A program made the translations under genes and the position numbers. This document shows positions 8,126 to 14,837 of a DNA stretch of 29,904 nucleotides, piece by piece. This DNA comes from UBA3792 sp964426415 (GTDB taxonomy: Bacteria; Bacillota; Clostridia; Christensenellales; CAG-138). How positions within the stretch are numbered: the first letter of the stretch is position 1; each line of letters begins with the position of its first letter. The DNA lies in assembly GCA_964426415.1 (NCBI GenBank), contig CAYRQM010000023.1, forward strand, positions 1-29,904, read 5' to 3'. Under the pieces are notes generated by a model. The model worked only from the letters and a program-made list of their open reading frames with translations, was not told the DNA's origin and searched no databases.

Positions 8126-8359
8126 TTATGGTTTGACGCAGGAGGAGCGGCAGCAGCTTGACAGCCCGGTCACGACGCAGCCGCTGCATTTGACGACGGC
8201 AAGCGCCACGACAACCAGCAAAACCAGCGCCACGACGGCGCCCACAAGAATGGTCGCGCGCGTCTTGTTTGACATCTTGGGCACGGGTGCGCCGCAGTTG
8301 GAACAGGTCATTTCGCCGCCGTTTAGCAGCGTGCCGCATTGCTTGCATTTCTTCATCAT
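8126..8359 (-). CDS. Small zinc-ribbon membrane protein
   Basis: 77 residues: a zinc ribbon (Cys5, Cys8, Cys19, Cys22), a basic connector (KTRATIL), one transmembrane helix at about 36-57, and a short Cys-rich tail containing KCSGC and SCCRSSC. The start was chosen at 8359 because a strong promoter lies just upstream and a GGGGGA site precedes it; the second Met (8356) is equally possible. The same layout as the next gene (ribbon - TM - Cys cluster) suggests a related pair, with this one lacking the C-terminal domain. Role unknown. Confidence 0.75.
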   Translation of the reverse strand: MMKKCKQCGTLLNGGEMTCSNCGAPVPKMSNKTRATILVGAVVALVLLVVVALAVVKCSGCVVTGLSSCCRSSCVKP

Positions 8360-8383
8360 GCCATTCCCCCAATGTTTTTTTAT

Positions 8384-8412
8384 AGTATAGCATCTTTGCC
8401 CCTTTTTGTCCA
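8384..8412 (-). promoter_or_regulatory. Promoter of the zinc-ribbon gene pair
   Basis: TGGACA (8412-8407) and TATACT (8389-8384) with a 17-bp spacer on the minus strand. The start codon lies 25 nt after the -10 box. Confidence 0.75.
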
Positions 8413-8445
8413 CTTTTTCATAAGAGCAAACCGTGCGAAAGTCGA

Positions 8446-8474
8446 TTGACGCGGCGATGAAATTCTGATATAGT
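8446..8474 (+). promoter_or_regulatory. Promoter of the membrane protein gene at 8496
   Basis: TTGACG (8446-8451), 17-bp spacer, TATAGT (8469-8474) preceded by TG one base away (TGATATAGT). It is divergent from, but does not overlap, the minus-strand promoter at 8384-8412. Confidence 0.8.
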
Positions 8475-8495
8475 ATATATGGATAAGGAGAGCTT

Positions 8496-9467
8496 ATGGA
8501 ATACAATCCGTTTGATCGGCGCATGCGCGTGCCGCTGCGTACCAACATTCCCACCGTCGCAAGCTGTATTGCACTGCTTGCGGCGTTGCTCAGCGTAACC
8601 AACTATCTGTACAACGGGCTTAGTCACGCATTCACGTTCGGGTTGACCGACTCCATCCACATTCTGGCGACGTATTGGGCGCAGCTTTTGGGCGGCGGCG
8701 GATTTCACGCGGTCTATTCGCTGCTGATCACGCTGGTGGGGATGCTCTCCATCGAAACGGTTGCCGCCGTCGTGTTCATCCTTTGCTCGCGCTATTCGCG
8801 CATCGAGTCGCGCATTATGCTGCTTCCTTCGGGCATGTATCTGCTGCTGCACATCGTGCGGTTTGCCCTGTATTACGACCAATTCGAATCCACCGCATGG
8901 TTCATGCTCGCGGCGTACGCCGTGGCATACTTTGTCTTCGCCTTGACGGTGTTGGGCGTGTTCCCGTCCAAGCTCCCCAGCCTCATCGTCAACGGCTGCG
9001 TGGTGCTGCTGTCCGCCATCTTTATGCTGTTCAACCACGGCTTGTTCTTCCTGCGCACCTATTACAACGGCCGTCCCGCGTTTGGCTTCGTCTATATTGG
9101 GCTGGCGGTGGGCTCCATCCTGTTTTTCATTGCAAATATGGTCTGGACGCTGGCGCTTTCGGACAACTGGACAAACGCCTTTTTCGACGCGTCCCGCAAG
9201 GTGGTTGTGGACAAGGACGGCGTCGAAATCGTGCTGGATCGCGGCGCAGCAGACCGCCGCAAGCGCTCGGAAGATCGACGCAAGGCGCGGATGAAAGATT
9301 TTGACCCCGACGACGACACCTTCGTCACCTACCAAGAGGTCGCGTTCGACCCCAATCGGTGCGTCGATGCGCCGGCCGAATCGCCCGTAATCATCGAGCC
9401 GCACCATGCGCCCGAAGACGATGCGCCAAGCGAAGACGATCCCGACGATACGCCGACCGACCTTTGA
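8496..9467 (+). CDS. Polytopic membrane protein with acidic cytoplasmic tail
   Basis: 323 residues, function not recognised. Six or seven hydrophobic segments fill residues about 20-225 (for example TVASCIALLAALL, LLITLVGMLSIETVAAVVFIL, GFVYIGLAVGSILFFIANM). A cytoplasmic tail of about 95 residues follows: first basic (DRRKRSEDRRKARMK), then strongly acidic and Pro-rich, ending DDPDDTPTDL. The tail looks disordered and may be a protein-interaction arm. The ATG follows AAGGAG at 5 nt, and its own promoter and terminator flank it, so it is a single-gene unit. Confidence 0.8.
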   Translation: MEYNPFDRRMRVPLRTNIPTVASCIALLAALLSVTNYLYNGLSHAFTFGLTDSIHILATYWAQLLGGGGFHAVYSLLITLVGMLSIETVAAVVFILCSRYSRIESRIMLLPSGMYLLLHIVRFALYYDQFESTAWFMLAAYAVAYFVFALTVLGVFPSKLPSLIVNGCVVLLSAIFMLFNHGLFFLRTYYNGRPAFGFVYIGLAVGSILFFIANMVWTLALSDNWTNAFFDASRKVVVDKDGVEIVLDRGAADRRKRSEDRRKARMKDFDPDDDTFVTYQEVAFDPNRCVDAPAESPVIIEPHHAPEDDAPSEDDPDDTPTDL

Positions 9468-9486
9468 CCCTTCGTCACACTTGCTT

Positions 9487-9514
9487 CCAAGGCACACGCT
9501 TTGGGGGCTTTTTT
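9487..9514 (+). terminator. Probable terminator after the membrane protein gene
   Basis: CCAAGGC, loop ACAC, GCTTTGG (one G-T pair), then GGGC and six T. The four bases between stem and T-run make it weaker than the others in the window. Confidence 0.6.
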
Positions 9515-9609
9515 ATTTCCAATTTTTACAAGCTGTTTCTGCGCTTTTTTCCGTATGGGCGAAGTTTCGTCGGCACACAATAGGAGTAGTGAACCGAAAG
9601 GAGTATTTC

Positions 9610-9837
9610 ATGAAACGTTGGATAATCGGCTTGCTTGCACTCATGCTCCTCGGTATGACGATCGGCTGCGCCTGTCGCGCAAACACGAACGTCAATATGC
9701 CGACGACGCAGCCCACGAACACAACGGCGCCCATCAAGACGGCAACCCCGACAGAATCGACCGCGCCTGTTGTCACTGACGCACCGAATGAAGAGCCTTC
9801 TTCCTCCCCGTCCTCTTCTCCGAGCACAGCAGGGTAA
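9610..9837 (+). CDS. Small Thr/Pro-rich lipoprotein
   Basis: 75 residues. MKRWIIGLLALMLLGMTIGC is a lipoprotein signal with Cys20 as the predicted lipid-modified residue; Thr at -3 is less usual than Leu. The rest is a low-complexity, Thr/Pro/Ser/Ala-rich tail (about 55 residues) ending SSPSSSPSTAG, with no folded domain visible. The ATG at 9610 was chosen over an in-frame start at 9406 because GAAAGGAG lies 6 nt upstream and the lipoprotein signal begins here; the upstream frame crosses the previous gene. It is probably a cell-surface spacer or decoy peptide; function unknown. Confidence 0.7.
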   Translation: MKRWIIGLLALMLLGMTIGCACRANTNVNMPTTQPTNTTAPIKTATPTESTAPVVTDAPNEEPSSSPSSSPSTAG

Positions 9838-9867
9838 GTGCAAGCCAAGGGAAGCCACGGCTTCCGC

Positions 9868-9910
9868 AAAAAGGACACGCCTCAATCGAAGCGTGTCCTT
9901 CTATTATTTT
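9868..9910. terminator. Bidirectional terminator between convergent genes
   Basis: AAGGACACGC (9871-9880) pairs with GCGTGTCCTT (9891-9900). The + strand continues CTATTATTTT and the minus strand continues TTTGC, so it can stop the lipoprotein transcript and, less strongly, the MFS transcript. A second small palindrome (GGAAGC, CACG, GCTTCC) lies at 9850-9865. Confidence 0.8.
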
Positions 9911-9914
9911 ACAA

Positions 9915-11777
9915 TCAGTCGTCGACGTTCATGCCTTCCAGCCCGATCTTGGCAATGGGCTTGGAATCGCCGTGCCGCACAAAGAACATGGTCACAAATG
10001 CCAACGCCACGCACACCGCCGCGTAGGGGAACAGGGTGGTAAAGCCCCAGGAATCCATCAGCAGCCCCGAAAGGAACGGCGTCACCGCCTGCGCCGCCAT
10101 GCTGGCAGCGTAGTAGTAGCCCGTATACTTGCCCACGTCGCCGCCCTTTGCAAGCTCGACCACCATGGGGAAGCTGTTGACGTTGATGGTTGCCCAGCCG
10201 ATGCCTGCGCAGGCGAACATGATGTTCATGAGCCATGCGGGGCTGTGCATATTGAGGAAGGACGCCACCACAAAGGTTGCCGTCAAGATGACGACGCCGA
10301 TGAGAATCGCCTTTCGGCGTCCAATCTTGGAGGACAGCATGCCGATGGGCAGATAGGAGACGATTGCCGCCGCCTGCGCGATGATGAGGGTCATGTTGTA
10401 GTCCTTATCCAACACGCGGCTGGCGTACACGGAGTATTTGGAGGTGACGGCGTTGTAGCCCATGTACCAAAGCACAACGGAACCAAGGATGAGGATGAGC
10501 GAAATCTTCTCGCCCTTGGTGAGCCGCTTCGCACCCGATTGCAGCGTCGTGTCGTCCACGTCCTCGATGCCGTAGCGAACGGTGTCCGCCTCCATCTCGG
10601 CAGACCACTTGGGCTCCTTGACGGTGAGCAGGAAGACGACGAGCGCCACCAGCATCAGCGCGGCGACCGCGCCGAAGAAGCCGAAATAGTCCATAAACGT
10701 GTGCCCGATGCTGCTTGTGGCAAACACGATGCCAAGCCCCAGCACGCAGATGCCGCCCGCACTGCCCATCAGATTGATGACGGCGTTTGCCTTGGAGCGC
10801 AGCGGCTTGATGGTGACGTCGGGCATCAGCGCCACGGCGGGCGAACGGAAGATTGCCATGCCAATCAAGACCACCAACAGCACCACGATGAACAGAATCA
10901 GAATGAGCGGGCTTGCGATGGTGACGTTCCACACGAACGCCTGCCGCGCAGGCACGACGTAGTTGGTGTAGTCGGGATTGGTGGTGTAAACGATGGAGGT
11001 CGTGCCGTCGCTTGCGATTTTTTCGATGTTCAGCTGCGGAAACTCCATGCAGAAATCTTCCTCGGTGGGATACTGTTCCGCCAAGAGGAACGTGGCGCCG
11101 TCGGGCGTTTTCAGCGTGGCATGGCTGCCTTGCAGGATGTTGCGCACGAACCAGTTGTCGCTTTCGCCGCTGCTCTGGTTCTCGTAAATCTCTTGATACG
11201 CCGCAATCTGCTTGGGCGCCGCCGCCTTCAGCGCGGGATAGACGTAATTTTTGTACTCGTCCGTCGTTTCGTAGGTGGTCACCACACCCTTGTCCGAGGT
11301 GGTCTTGTGGGTGATTTTGTGCGGAATCGCCTTGAACGCCTCCTCGGTGTACTTGTCGGACAGGCGATAGGTTTCGCCCGCCGCATTTTCGAGCAGGACG
11401 TCCTTTTGCTGTTCGTACACTTCGGACAACGACATGGTGTTGATGTCGGTCACGCGCTTGATGTTGACGTTGAGCTGTGCGTAATCCATGCCTGCCAGCC
11501 CGATGAACGCCACCACGGCGATGAGGGTGCCGACCAAGATGTAGGGCGTTCTGCGGCCGCTCTTGTGCTTGCATTTGTCGGACAGGCTGCCAAACAGCGG
11601 CAGCAGCACCAGCGCCAAGATGTTGTCCAGCGCCATGACGATGCCCGAAAGGGTTTGCGTCATGCCAAATTTGTCGGTCAGAATTTTGGGAACGATGGTG
11701 TCATACGCCTGCCAAAAGGCGCAAATCAGGAAGAATGCGAACCCCACAAGGATGGTGCGCTTGTAATTGAGCTTCAT
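9915..11777 (-). CDS. MFS transporter (GPH/SLC45-like) with large extracytoplasmic insert
   Basis: A 620-residue secondary transporter with 12 likely transmembrane helices. The motif GSLSDKCKHKSGRRTPYI (63-80) is the loop 2-3 signature of the glycoside-pentoside-hexuronide/SLC45 branch, which points to a sugar or glycoside. Family members are usually 440-500 residues; the extra length is an insert of about 185 residues between TM3 and TM4 (about 97-285). The insert holds two diverged copies of one module: 134-182 (GETYRLSDKY to NYVYPA) and 227-277 (GATFLLAEQY to NYVVPA), sharing TEE-F, SD and Y-NYV-PA positions. The start at 11777 follows AGGGGG. It has its own promoter, which overlaps that of the divergent phosphodiesterase gene. 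The substrate cannot be named from the sequence. Confidence 0.88.
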   Translation of the reverse strand: MKLNYKRTILVGFAFFLICAFWQAYDTIVPKILTDKFGMTQTLSGIVMALDNILALVLLPLFGSLSDKCKHKSGRRTPYILVGTLIAVVAFIGLAGMDYAQLNVNIKRVTDINTMSLSEVYEQQKDVLLENAAGETYRLSDKYTEEAFKAIPHKITHKTTSDKGVVTTYETTDEYKNYVYPALKAAAPKQIAAYQEIYENQSSGESDNWFVRNILQGSHATLKTPDGATFLLAEQYPTEEDFCMEFPQLNIEKIASDGTTSIVYTTNPDYTNYVVPARQAFVWNVTIASPLILILFIVVLLVVLIGMAIFRSPAVALMPDVTIKPLRSKANAVINLMGSAGGICVLGLGIVFATSSIGHTFMDYFGFFGAVAALMLVALVVFLLTVKEPKWSAEMEADTVRYGIEDVDDTTLQSGAKRLTKGEKISLILILGSVVLWYMGYNAVTSKYSVYASRVLDKDYNMTLIIAQAAAIVSYLPIGMLSSKIGRRKAILIGVVILTATFVVASFLNMHSPAWLMNIMFACAGIGWATINVNSFPMVVELAKGGDVGKYTGYYYAASMAAQAVTPFLSGLLMDSWGFTTLFPYAAVCVALAFVTMFFVRHGDSKPIAKIGLEGMNVDD

Positions 11778-11822
11778 AAATACCCCCTAAATACTGGAAT
11801 GGTTCCCTGTCGATTTTCGTCC

Positions 11823-11851
11823 TTTTCATTATAGCGGAAATGTTGTATAAT
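11823..11851 (+). promoter_or_regulatory. Promoter of the glycerophosphodiesterase gene
   Basis: TTTTCA (11823-11828), 17-bp spacer, TATAAT (11846-11851). The -35 box is a weaker match than that of the opposing promoter, so occupancy probably favours the MFS direction unless regulated. Confidence 0.65.
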
Positions 11852-11856
11852 CTCAA
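11828..11856 (-). promoter_or_regulatory. Promoter of the MFS transporter gene
   Basis: TTGAGA (11856-11851), 17-bp spacer, TATAAT (11833-11828). Its -10 box abuts the -35 box of the opposite promoter and its -35 box shares base 11851 with the opposite -10 box, so only one RNA polymerase can bind at a time. Confidence 0.75.
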
Positions 11857-11859
11857 CAT
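11840..11859. promoter_or_regulatory. Inverted repeat over both promoters (possible operator)
   Basis: ATGTTG (11840-11845), 8 bp, CAACAT (11854-11859). The arms bracket the + strand -10 box and cover the minus-strand -35 box, an arrangement expected for a repressor site that controls both directions. No regulator gene is adjacent, so this is a suggestion only. Confidence 0.4.
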
Positions 11860-11882
11860 CATTTTTTAGCGGGAGGCATTCC

Positions 11883-12749
11883 ATGGGCGCTTGGGGCGTA
11901 ATCGGAATCGTTGTCGGCGCGTTGGCGCTGTTGTATCTTCTGTATGCGGTGTTGGTTTGCCCGTCGCGGCCCAAAAAGGGGCAGACGCAAGCGTTTCTTG
12001 GCGTGCAGTGCGCCCATCGCGGCTTATATGAAAAGGATCAATCCATCCCCGAAAACACCTTGGCGGCGTTTGCACGCGCCGTGGAGGGCGGCTACGGGGT
12101 GGAGCTGGACGTGCAGCTGAGCAAGGACGGCGCCGTGGTCGTGTTTCACGACGACACCGTCGATCGCATGACGACCGAGAAAGGTCGGGTGGACAGCTTC
12201 CCCCTTTCGGCGCTGCAATCCATGTCGCTCAAGGGCACGGCGCATCGCATTCCGCTCTTTGTTGACGTTTCCAAGGTGCTGGACGGGCACGCGCCCACCA
12301 TCGTCGAGCTGAAATCCACGCCCGACTATGTGACGCTGTGCGAAAAGACCTTGGCAATCTTGCGCACTTGGCACGGGCCGTTTTGCGTCGAGAGCTTCGA
12401 CCCGCATATCGTCCGTTGGTTCTATCGCAACGCGCCCGACATCCTGCGCGGACAGCTCACCGAATCGTATGCGGGCTGGCGCAAGTACAATCCCGCCCGC
12501 GTCGCGTTCTCTATGTCGCAAATGCTGTTCAACCGATTGGCGCATCCGCAATTTATCGCTTACGGCTCTGCAAATCGCCCGCTTGGGTGGCGTTTGGGCA
12601 AACTGGTCGGCACATTTTTCGTGTATTGGACGGAACGTCCCGACGCCGATCATGCGCAGCTCAAGGCGCGTTACGACTGCCTCATCTTCGAGCATTTTCG
12701 TCCCGAACCGCGTTTTGCGGCTTGCACATCGCAAAAGCCTCTGTTATAA
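11883..12749 (+). CDS. Membrane-anchored glycerophosphodiester phosphodiesterase
   Basis: 288 residues. One N-terminal transmembrane helix (about 5-27), then a GDPD domain that hydrolyses glycerophosphodiesters to glycerol-3-phosphate and an alcohol. Catalytic and metal positions are present: AHRG with His45 and Arg46, PENT with Glu57, GVELDVQLSKDG with Glu74 and Asp76, and VVFHDDTVDR with His89. ELKS near 160 provides a further metal ligand. The start at 11883 follows GGGAGG at 7 nt. It could recycle phospholipid head groups or teichoic acid/lipid-anchor phosphodiesters at the membrane. It overlaps, at its 3' end, the promoter of the next gene. Confidence 0.92.
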   Translation: MGAWGVIGIVVGALALLYLLYAVLVCPSRPKKGQTQAFLGVQCAHRGLYEKDQSIPENTLAAFARAVEGGYGVELDVQLSKDGAVVVFHDDTVDRMTTEKGRVDSFPLSALQSMSLKGTAHRIPLFVDVSKVLDGHAPTIVELKSTPDYVTLCEKTLAILRTWHGPFCVESFDPHIVRWFYRNAPDILRGQLTESYAGWRKYNPARVAFSMSQMLFNRLAHPQFIAYGSANRPLGWRLGKLVGTFFVYWTERPDADHAQLKARYDCLIFEHFRPEPRFAACTSQKPLL

Positions 12750-12750
12750 T
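12722..12750 (+). promoter_or_regulatory. Promoter of the DMT transporter gene, inside the end of the preceding gene
   Basis: TTGCAC (12722-12727), 17-bp spacer, perfect TATAAT (12745-12750). The -10 box sits on the stop codon of the phosphodiesterase gene and within the loop of a terminator-like hairpin. The leader would be only about 14 nt. Confidence 0.5.
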
Positions 12751-12769
12751 GCCGCAAGAGGTTTTTTGC
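12731..12769 (+). terminator. Terminator-like hairpin before the DMT transporter gene
   Basis: CCTCT (12738-12742) pairs with AGAGG (12757-12761), followed by six T; the outer GCAAAA/TTTTGC arms also pair. The 14-nt loop contains the TATAAT of the next promoter. AGAGG also serves as the ribosome site of the next gene, so the hairpin could hide it in read-through transcripts. Confidence 0.5.
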
Positions 12770-12770
12770 A

Positions 12771-13823
12771 ATGTGGTTTTTCTTCGCACTGTTGGTGCTG
12801 CTGCTTTGGGGCGCCGCAGATCTGTTCTACAAAAAGAGCGCCGTTGAAAACGAACGGTACAGCCATCTCAAAACTGCCATCTTGGTGGGGTTTGTCATGG
12901 GGCTGCACGCGGGCGTGACGCTGTTCTTCTCGTATTTTTCGGTGGGCTTTGATGCGTCGTTCCCGTTTGTGACGCTCACCCGCACGGCGTTCGTGTACGA
13001 TTTTCGCAACCTGCTGTACTATGCGCCCGTGTCGCTGATGTACGCCGGTTCCATGATCATCGGCTACTTCGGCTTGCGCTATTTGGAGCTTTCGGTGTCG
13101 TCGCCCATCCAAAACGCATCGGGCGCGGCGTCGTTTTTGATGCTGTTCGGCTTTATCGGCGTGCGCAGCGCACTGCAGGGCGGCGGATTTTGGTCGGCGC
13201 TAATCGACGAATCGGGTTCGCTTTCCGCCTTTGTCGTCACGCTTATCGCCGTGGCGGTCATCTGCTTGGGCGTGTTCCTTTTGGGGCTGTTCGAAAAGCG
13301 CAAGGAAACGCATTACCTGTCCGCACACGACAAAAAATACAAGATTGGCTTTGTCGCGTTCTTTATGCCGATTCTGTACTGCATCATCGACGCGCTCGGC
13401 ACGGCGCTGGACGGCATCTACTTGGATGATTTTACCACCACGCCGTTGGTGCGTGTCACCGAGGATTCGTTGGAAACGGTGGCAAACACCAGCTATGAGC
13501 TGACGTTTTTCCTCATCGCGGTGGTGCTGTTTGTCTATGTGGTCTGCATCAAAAAGGAGTCCTTCCGCCCGCTGAAGCAGCGGGATCGGGCGCTGGCTGC
13601 CGTGTTTGAGACGGCGGGACAGATGGTGTATGTGTACGCGATGGCGGCAAATCCGCTGGTGGCGGCGCCGATGATTGCGGCGTACTGCGTCGTGTCCGTT
13701 CTGCTTTCGCGCATCTTCCTCAAAGAAAAGCTCACCGTTGCCCAGTACGTCAGCGTGGCGTTGGTGGTGCTTGGCATCATCGCACTGGGAATTTTAGAAG
13801 GATTGTCGGAATCCGCCGCCTAA
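12771..13823 (+). CDS. DMT-superfamily (EamA-like) transporter
   Basis: A 350-residue integral membrane protein with about ten hydrophobic segments, made of two halves, as in the drug/metabolite transporter family. Typical marks are the N-terminal LLLWGAADLFYKKSA, the LELSVSSPIQNASGAASFL segment near residues 107-125 and the C-terminal MIAAYCVVSVLLSRIFLKEKLT, the canonical end-helix of EamA proteins. A polar loop of about 45 residues (YLDDFTTTPLVRVTED region, about 220-245) is outside the usual pattern. The ATG at 12771 follows AAGAGG at 9 nt. The substrate is unknown; neighbours give no clue beyond an outward-facing membrane theme. Confidence 0.85.
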   Translation: MWFFFALLVLLLWGAADLFYKKSAVENERYSHLKTAILVGFVMGLHAGVTLFFSYFSVGFDASFPFVTLTRTAFVYDFRNLLYYAPVSLMYAGSMIIGYFGLRYLELSVSSPIQNASGAASFLMLFGFIGVRSALQGGGFWSALIDESGSLSAFVVTLIAVAVICLGVFLLGLFEKRKETHYLSAHDKKYKIGFVAFFMPILYCIIDALGTALDGIYLDDFTTTPLVRVTEDSLETVANTSYELTFFLIAVVLFVYVVCIKKESFRPLKQRDRALAAVFETAGQMVYVYAMAANPLVAAPMIAAYCVVSVLLSRIFLKEKLTVAQYVSVALVVLGIIALGILEGLSESAA

Positions 13824-13837
13824 AATGCATTTCGCTC

Positions 13838-13867
13838 TTGTATCCTGCGCCGCAGATGTGATATAGT
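13838..13867 (+). promoter_or_regulatory. Promoter of the lipoprotein gene at 13895
   Basis: TTGTAT (13838-13843), 18-bp spacer, TATAGT (13862-13867) with a TG just upstream. The block TGATATAGTA is identical to that of the promoter at 8446-8474. Confidence 0.65.
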
Positions 13868-13894
13868 AGACTGAATACCAAAAGGAGCTTCGCA

Positions 13895-14494
13895 ATGAAA
13901 AAACTACTTCCGTTCCTTCTCGCCATCCTGTTGATTGGCTCGGCGGCAGGCTGTACCTCCGGCGCTGTCGGTACAAGCTGCTGCGGCACCGCGAAGAGCA
14001 ACACCGATGCGTTACCCGAAAATTCCGCGTTCGTCTTGGCGACGGACGATCTGAAGGCAGCCGCCGTCATTTTGAACTACTTCCAAGCCAACACGGGCTA
14101 CATTCCCACCACCACCTCGCTGAACAACGCGCTTGCCGCCGAAACGGCAGCTGTGACCGACGCACCCGCCGCCACCGACGCGCCCGCCGCAACCGATGAA
14201 GCGACGGAATCCGCCGATCCTGCCGCCACCACCGCGCCCGTCGGGCTGGACGCCGCGCTGCAAAACGTCAGCGTTTGCCTGCTGTTTACCGACGAAGCGG
14301 TCGCCGCATTGGAAGCCAAGGGTTGGACAAAGGCGACATGGGCAGACGGTGCGGTCAACTATCTCGACCTGACCATCCTGCTTGCGCCGACGGGCGTGAC
14401 CGTCAACACCGACGCCGTCACCGCCCTCACCACATGGGCAGTGGGCGCCGAAGCGCAGTATCTGTCCGAGCATCCCGCCTATTTAGAAAACTAA
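13895..14494 (+). CDS. Lipoprotein with Ala/Thr/Pro linker
   Basis: 199 residues. The signal MKKLLPFLLAILLIGSAAGC ends in a good lipobox (SAAGC, Cys20). A small domain (about 40-85) is followed by a linker built of TDAPAATDAPAATDE-like repeats (about 88-117), and then a second globular part (about 118-199) with LDLTILLAPTGV. I do not recognise the family. It has its own promoter, an AAAAGGAG ribosome site and a terminator, so it is a single-gene unit that displays a small protein on the outer face of the membrane. Confidence 0.8.
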   Translation: MKKLLPFLLAILLIGSAAGCTSGAVGTSCCGTAKSNTDALPENSAFVLATDDLKAAAVILNYFQANTGYIPTTTSLNNALAAETAAVTDAPAATDAPAATDEATESADPAATTAPVGLDAALQNVSVCLLFTDEAVAALEAKGWTKATWADGAVNYLDLTILLAPTGVTVNTDAVTALTTWAVGAEAQYLSEHPAYLEN

Positions 14495-14540
14495 AGCAAA
14501 AAGAACCCAAAACCATCAGCAAAAAGAACCCAAAACCATC
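14495..14540 (+). repeat. Perfect tandem duplication of 23 bp
   Basis: Two identical 23-bp units (14495-14517 and 14518-14540; core AAAAAGAACCCAAAACCATC) directly follow the lipoprotein stop codon and precede its terminator. It looks like a replication-slippage duplication in the 3' untranslated region. Confidence 0.9.
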
Positions 14541-14565
14541 AAGAGCCCGCATGGGCTCTTTTTTT
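14541..14565 (+). terminator. Intrinsic terminator of the lipoprotein gene
   Basis: AAGAGCCC, loop GCAT, GGGCTCTT, then TTTTT. Strong 8-bp stem. Confidence 0.9.
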
Positions 14566-14622
14566 GCGGGAACCCTGCGTACACGCTTTTGGGGGAAGGA
14601 ATGCCCAAAACACCTATTTTTT

Positions 14623-14766
14623 GTAGGGGCGGATACCATCCGCCGGTGTTTGCGCACACGTCATTCGGGAAAGGGAGACAAAAAACGCTCGCCCGTCATC
14701 CTGAGGCAAAGCCGAAGGATCTCGCATGCAAGCGGCACACGGCTGGCGGATAATATCCGCCCCTAC
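14623..14766. repeat. 144-bp inverted-repeat element (MITE-like), copy 1 of a composite repeat
   Basis: The ends are 22-bp terminal inverted repeats that match at 20 positions: GTAGGGGCGGATACCATC... at 14623-14644 and ...ATAATATCCGCCCCTAC at 14745-14766. Each end is itself palindromic (GGCGGAT/ATCCGCC). Inside lies the motif GTCATCCTGAGGC...GCCGAAGGATCTCG at 14695-14724, seen elsewhere in the window (16334-16370, 25802-25839, 28612-28689). It has no open reading frame. An IS630 element starts 2 bp beyond its right tip. The stretch 14566-14622 between the lipoprotein terminator and this element holds nothing else that I can identify. Confidence 0.75.
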
Positions 14767-14786
14767 TACGCTGTCCCATTTTAAAC

Positions 14787-14815
14787 TTTACTTTTGCTGA
14801 TTTGTGTGGTATACT
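14787..14815 (+). promoter_or_regulatory. Transposase promoter inside the IS left end
   Basis: TTTACT (14787-14792), 17-bp spacer, TATACT (14810-14815). The -35 box overlaps the inner edge of the terminal repeat. Confidence 0.65.
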
Positions 14816-14837
14816 GAAAGAAAAAGGAGTGTGCCAC

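Noticed and set aside
9972..11834. Open frame of 620 codons on the + strand over the MFS gene
   Set aside because: It mirrors the transporter gene and encodes a His/Arg/Asp-rich sequence without transmembrane segments or known motifs; the minus-strand frame has a promoter, ribosome site and family signature.
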